From: Amycolatopsis circi
Lineage (GTDB): Bacteria > Actinomycetota > Actinomycetes > Mycobacteriales > Pseudonocardiaceae
NCBI RefSeq assembly: GCF_003385235.1
Contig: NZ_PQIA01000028.1
Span: 1-64,000, forward strand
Direction of reading: 5' to 3'
DNA length: 64,000 bases
Position 1 is the first letter of the stretch. The number at the start of each line of letters is the position of its first letter. Position numbers and translations under genes: made by a program. Below the pieces are notes generated by a model that worked only from the letters and a program-made list of their open reading frames with translations, had not been told where the DNA came from and did not search any database. Positions 60,997 to 64,000 of this stretch are shown piece by piece.

Positions 60997-61560
60997 TCAG
61001 TTGAGCCCGAGGTCGTCCTTGCCCAGCAGGTACCGGTACTCGAGCCCGGCCTTCTCGATGGCTTCCCGCGCGCCGGTGTCGCGGTCGACGACCGTCGCGA
61101 CGCCGACCACGGTGGCCCCGCCTTCGCGCAGCGCCTCGACCGCGGTGAGCACGCTGCCGCCGGTGGTGGAGGTGTCCTCGACGGCCAGCACCCGCTGCCC
61201 GCGCACCTCCACGCCCTCGATCCGGCGCTGCATCCCGTGTTCCTTGATCGCCTTGCGGACGACGAACGCGTCGAGCACCACGCCCTCGGCCGCCGCCGAG
61301 TGCAGCATCGCCAGCGCCACCGGGTCCGCGCCGAGGGTGAGCCCGCCCGTCGCGACGTAGTCCCAGTCAGCGGTGAGCTGCCGCAGCAACTTGCCGATCA
61401 GCGGGGCGGCCGCGTGCTGCAGCGTCGCCCGGCGGAGATCGACGTAGTAGTCGGCTTCCTTGCCCGAGGACAAGGTGACCTTGCCGTGCACGACGGCCAG
61501 TTCGCTGACCAGCCTGGCCAGTTCGAGCTTCGCAGTTTGATCCAACCCGGGGTACGCCAC
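60997..61560 (-). CDS. pyrE: Orotate phosphoribosyltransferase
   Basis: The product is 187 residues from GTG 61560 (TTG 61590 is a possible longer start). Features are HGKVTLSSGKEADYYVDLRR (orotate loop), YVATGGLTLGADPVALAML, VVRKAIKEHGMQRRIEG (flexible loop Lys) and the PRPP motif VLAVEDTSTTGGSVLTAVEA. It converts orotate and PRPP to OMP in pyrimidine synthesis. It is 80 bp upstream of the sigma gene on the same strand, without coupling. Confidence 0.95.
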   Translation of the reverse strand: MAYPGLDQTAKLELARLVSELAVVHGKVTLSSGKEADYYVDLRRATLQHAAAPLIGKLLRQLTADWDYVATGGLTLGADPVALAMLHSAAAEGVVLDAFVVRKAIKEHGMQRRIEGVEVRGQRVLAVEDTSTTGGSVLTAVEALREGGATVVGVATVVDRDTGAREAIEKAGLEYRYLLGKDDLGLN

Positions 61561-61600
61561 GGCCGAGAGTCTTACACACGCCACCGACAACTTCCGCGCG

Positions 61601-64000
61601 TCACTCCCCGGTCGCGACCGCCGTCACCGGACGCGTCCGCGTCGCCACCCAAGCGGGGAGGACCGCGGCGGTCAGCGCGAGCACGATCGCGGTCCCGATG
61701 ATCACCAGGTAGATGGACACCGGCCCGTCCGGCAGCACCCGGCCGGTCGCGACGAGACAGAACGGCACGATCGCGCCCGCCGACACCACGGTGCCCAGCA
61801 GGATGCCGATCGCGGCGATCAGGCCGCCCTCGCCCGCGGCCATCCGCAACACCTGGCCGCGGGTGAAACCGCCGAGCCGCTGCAGGCCGAATTCCCGCCG
61901 CCGCCGTGAAGTCGCCATGACCAGGGTGTTCACCACGGAGATCACCGTGTAGCCGACGATCATGCCGACCAGCAGGTAGTTCACCCACGCCCCGGTCTCG
62001 TTGCCCTTGGCGGCTGTGGCGGTCAGGGTGTTCCGGTCGCCGACCGACACCGGGAAACCGGCGGTCGCGGCGGTCAGGCTCTGGGTCAGCCGGGCCTGGT
62101 CGACGCCGGGGGCGGCGCGGACGAGCATTTGCCGGGGGAGACCGGCGGCGGTGTGCGCGGCGAGCAGGCCGGCGGGCAGCAGGAGCTGTTCGGCGCCATC
62201 CCGCTGTTGCACGATCGCGACGATGCGAAGGGTCCGGTCGGTCCCGTCGCCGAAACGGAGCGTGACGGAATCCCCGACCGACCGGGACACCTCGGCAGCG
62301 TCGGGCAGCGCGATCGTGTCGCCTTTGAGATCGGCGAGGTTGCCGTGCACGACCGTCGCCGCGGTGGTGGTCTCGTCGGTGAGACCCAGCGCCGGGTAGC
62401 CCTTCTTGGTCTGGTTCTCGTCGAACGGCGCGGTGATGAATGCCCGGCTGCTGACGTACGTCGAGACCGCCGCGACGCCGTCCGCGTGCCGGACGCGGTC
62501 GACCGCCTCGGGCGAAACCCCGGTGGGACCCGCGACGACCGCGTCGGCACGGAGATCTTCGGAGAAGGCCTGCGCGGCAGCGGCGGTGGTCGTGGTCTGC
62601 AGGTAGATGTTGGCGGTCGCGATGCCGACGGCGAGCATGATCGGCGAGACCGCGCCGGCCACCCGGGTGGCCGCGTTGCGCGTGTTGGTAATCGCCAGCC
62701 AGCCGGTGACGCCGCTGAACAGGCGCATCGGGCCCTGCAACAGGATCGCGGTCAGCTTCGTGACGCCCGGACTGATCATCGCGACGCCGATCGCCCACAG
62801 CATCACCGCCGGACCCGCCGTGCTCGCCGCGATGGGTCCCGTCATCACCGCGAGCGTGACGATGCCCAGCGCGGTGCCGCCGCCGAAGCACAGCACGGCG
62901 ACGATCAGCCGAAGCGGAGTCAACCAGCCGCGCGGCACGGAATCCTCGGCGAGCGCTTCGGTCGGCCGGATGCGGCCGACCCGGAATCCGGCGACCAGCG
63001 CGGAAATCCCGACGGCGAGCAGTGTCGCGCCCGCCGCGATGATCATCGGAATCCAGCCCTGGTGGAACTGCACCTCGGGCGGAATGAACCCGCCGGAGGT
63101 GAACTGTCCGAACAGCCATCCGCCGAACACCGGACCCAGCGCGGCCGCGACTCCGGTCGCCAGCACGCCGATGACCAGCGCTTCGCCGAGAACCATCCGA
63201 CGCAACTGCCGCGGTGTCGTGCCGATCGCGCGCAGCAGAGCCAATTCCCGCTGCCGCTGGCGCACCGACAGCATGAGCGTGCTGGCGATGACGAACACGG
63301 CGACCAAGATGGACAGTCCGCCAGCGACACCGGACAGCGGGATCAGCCGATCACCGCTCGCTTGCGCCTCCGGAAATTCGGCGAGGCCGCGCTCATCCCC
63401 AGTCAGCACGGAAACGCCAGGACCCAGCTGCAACGCGGCGGTATTGTCAGTGACGACACCGAAATAGTCGACTTCGCCGGGGTGTCCGGAGAACTGATCG
63501 GCCACGTCGTCGGCGAAGAACACGTCGGGGCGATCACTGACCTGAGCGACGCGGTATTGGCGCATCGATCCCTGCACGGCGAGGTCCACAGTGGATCCAA
63601 CCGACACGCCACTAGCCGCGGGCAGCACCACTTCGTCGGCACGCGGCGCAGGGCCCGGCAGCCGAGCGGATTCCCAGCCGTGCGCGACGAGAGGCTGTTT
63701 GCCCAGCGATACCGGGAAATTCACCTCACCGACCACAGTGGACACCCCGGGCGTGGCGCGGATCTTCTCCGCCATCGACCGGTCCAGCCGGACCCGTTCC
63801 GACAGTGCGACCGACTGCGTCTTGGGCTTCTCTGCGTTCTTCCGCAGATCGAAATCCTGTTGTCCGGCAACGACAGCCGAAGCCCAGGCCAGCCGGTGCG
63901 GCGGCGTGGCGGACCGGATCCCGGTCTCCATCAGACCGGCGCAGGCGGACACGATCACCGCACCGAGGAAAGCGGCCACGAACGCGGCGATGAACCCGCC
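61601..64000 (-). CDS. FtsX-type ABC transporter permease, 5-prime end beyond the window
   Basis: At least 799 residues are encoded; the frame runs open to the window edge (GGFIAAFVAAFLGAV precedes the first in-window ATG), so the N-terminus is missing. Two FtsX domains are present, the first with AVFVIASTLMLSVRQRQREL and ALLRAIGTTPRQLRRMVLGE, the second with GMIVGYTVISVVNTLVMATS and LQRLGGFTRGQVLRMAAGEG, separated by large extracytoplasmic MacB-like regions. The partner ATPase is probably just outside. Such pumps export lipoproteins, peptides or lipids. It ends 11 bp before the TTG alternative of pyrE. Confidence 0.9.
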   Translation of the reverse strand, partial: GGFIAAFVAAFLGAVIVSACAGLMETGIRSATPPHRLAWASAVVAGQQDFDLRKNAEKPKTQSVALSERVRLDRSMAEKIRATPGVSTVVGEVNFPVSLGKQPLVAHGWESARLPGPAPRADEVVLPAASGVSVGSTVDLAVQGSMRQYRVAQVSDRPDVFFADDVADQFSGHPGEVDYFGVVTDNTAALQLGPGVSVLTGDERGLAEFPEAQASGDRLIPLSGVAGGLSILVAVFVIASTLMLSVRQRQRELALLRAIGTTPRQLRRMVLGEALVIGVLATGVAAALGPVFGGWLFGQFTSGGFIPPEVQFHQGWIPMIIAAGATLLAVGISALVAGFRVGRIRPTEALAEDSVPRGWLTPLRLIVAVLCFGGGTALGIVTLAVMTGPIAASTAGPAVMLWAIGVAMISPGVTKLTAILLQGPMRLFSGVTGWLAITNTRNAATRVAGAVSPIMLAVGIATANIYLQTTTTAAAAQAFSEDLRADAVVAGPTGVSPEAVDRVRHADGVAAVSTYVSSRAFITAPFDENQTKKGYPALGLTDETTTAATVVHGNLADLKGDTIALPDAAEVSRSVGDSVTLRFGDGTDRTLRIVAIVQQRDGAEQLLLPAGLLAAHTAAGLPRQMLVRAAPGVDQARLTQSLTAATAGFPVSVGDRNTLTATAAKGNETGAWVNYLLVGMIVGYTVISVVNTLVMATSRRRREFGLQRLGGFTRGQVLRMAAGEGGLIAAIGILLGTVVSAGAIVPFCLVATGRVLPDGPVSIYLVIIGTAIVLALTAAVLPAWVATRTRPVTAVATGE

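Overview
This is a 64 kb stretch of a high-GC actinobacterial chromosome. Codon third positions are almost all G or C, GTG starts are common, and the window carries two ECF-type sigma factors, F420/PPOX-type oxidoreductases, DUF3151 and DUF2784 proteins, a DUF5753 XRE regulator and a DasR-like operator in front of nagA. Together these suggest Pseudonocardiaceae, most likely Amycolatopsis; the genus is inference. No rRNA, tRNA, CRISPR array, prophage or intact insertion sequence was recognised.

Layout. 0-5.4 kb: Na+/H+ antiporter, F420-type oxidoreductase, OsmC protein, purA and an uncharacterised partner gene. 5.5-15.5 kb: secreted HNH nuclease, secreted GH18 hydrolase, FAD/NAD(P) protein, MFS exporter, a diguanylate cyclase with an inhibitory site, GNAT, XRE regulator, DUF3151 and a polytopic membrane protein. 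15.5-22 kb: an accessory-looking block with an SF1 helicase, a Tat-exported putative glycosidase, a frameshifted GH29 alpha-L-fucosidase and a Phd/VapC toxin-antitoxin pair. 22-32 kb: class II aldolase and a redox block (LLM oxidoreductase, AKR, SDR-PPOX pair, MDR dehydrogenase, MmyB-like regulator, and a Baeyer-Villiger monooxygenase / metal-dependent hydrolase / PDR-VanB reductase operon). 32-38.7 kb: SigE-type sigma factor, nagA, a GTGSF-repeat membrane protein, DedA, GlcD-like oxidase, methyltransferase, NAD(P)-dependent epimerase-like protein. 38.7-43 kb: two TetR regulators, a DHA2-type MFS exporter, and an intergenic region built from degenerate copies of the 3-prime ends of the two flanking genes. 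43-47 kb: a translationally coupled MarR / MFS-exporter / YceI operon in which exporter and YceI protein carry the same beta-sandwich module. 47-56 kb: DedA, VOC, SDR and a fructose-type ABC uptake operon (frcBCA, PfkB kinase, uridine-kinase-like kinase, an unknown gene with a frameshift, SDR) facing a LacI regulator over a 24-bp palindrome, followed by a LacI paralogue that has lost its DNA-binding domain. 56-64 kb: GH76-like enzyme, TrmH-type methyltransferase, DUF2784, a four-gene ECF sigma / zinc-anti-sigma-Asp23 / Asp23 / Asp23-like operon, pyrE, and an FtsX-type permease cut by the window end.

Most noteworthy: (1) the MarR / MFS-(beta-sandwich)x3 / beta-sandwich-YceI operon, which looks like a lipid or isoprenoid handling export module with cytoplasmic Ig-like domains; (2) the ECF sigma operon with an anti-sigma zinc finger joined to an Asp23 domain; (3) the echoes of gene 3-prime ends at 39.4-40.1 kb; (4) the HTH-less LacI paralogue; (5) two likely frameshifts (19720-19723 and about 49308-49320); (6) a dispersed 40-bp palindromic repeat at two gene ends.
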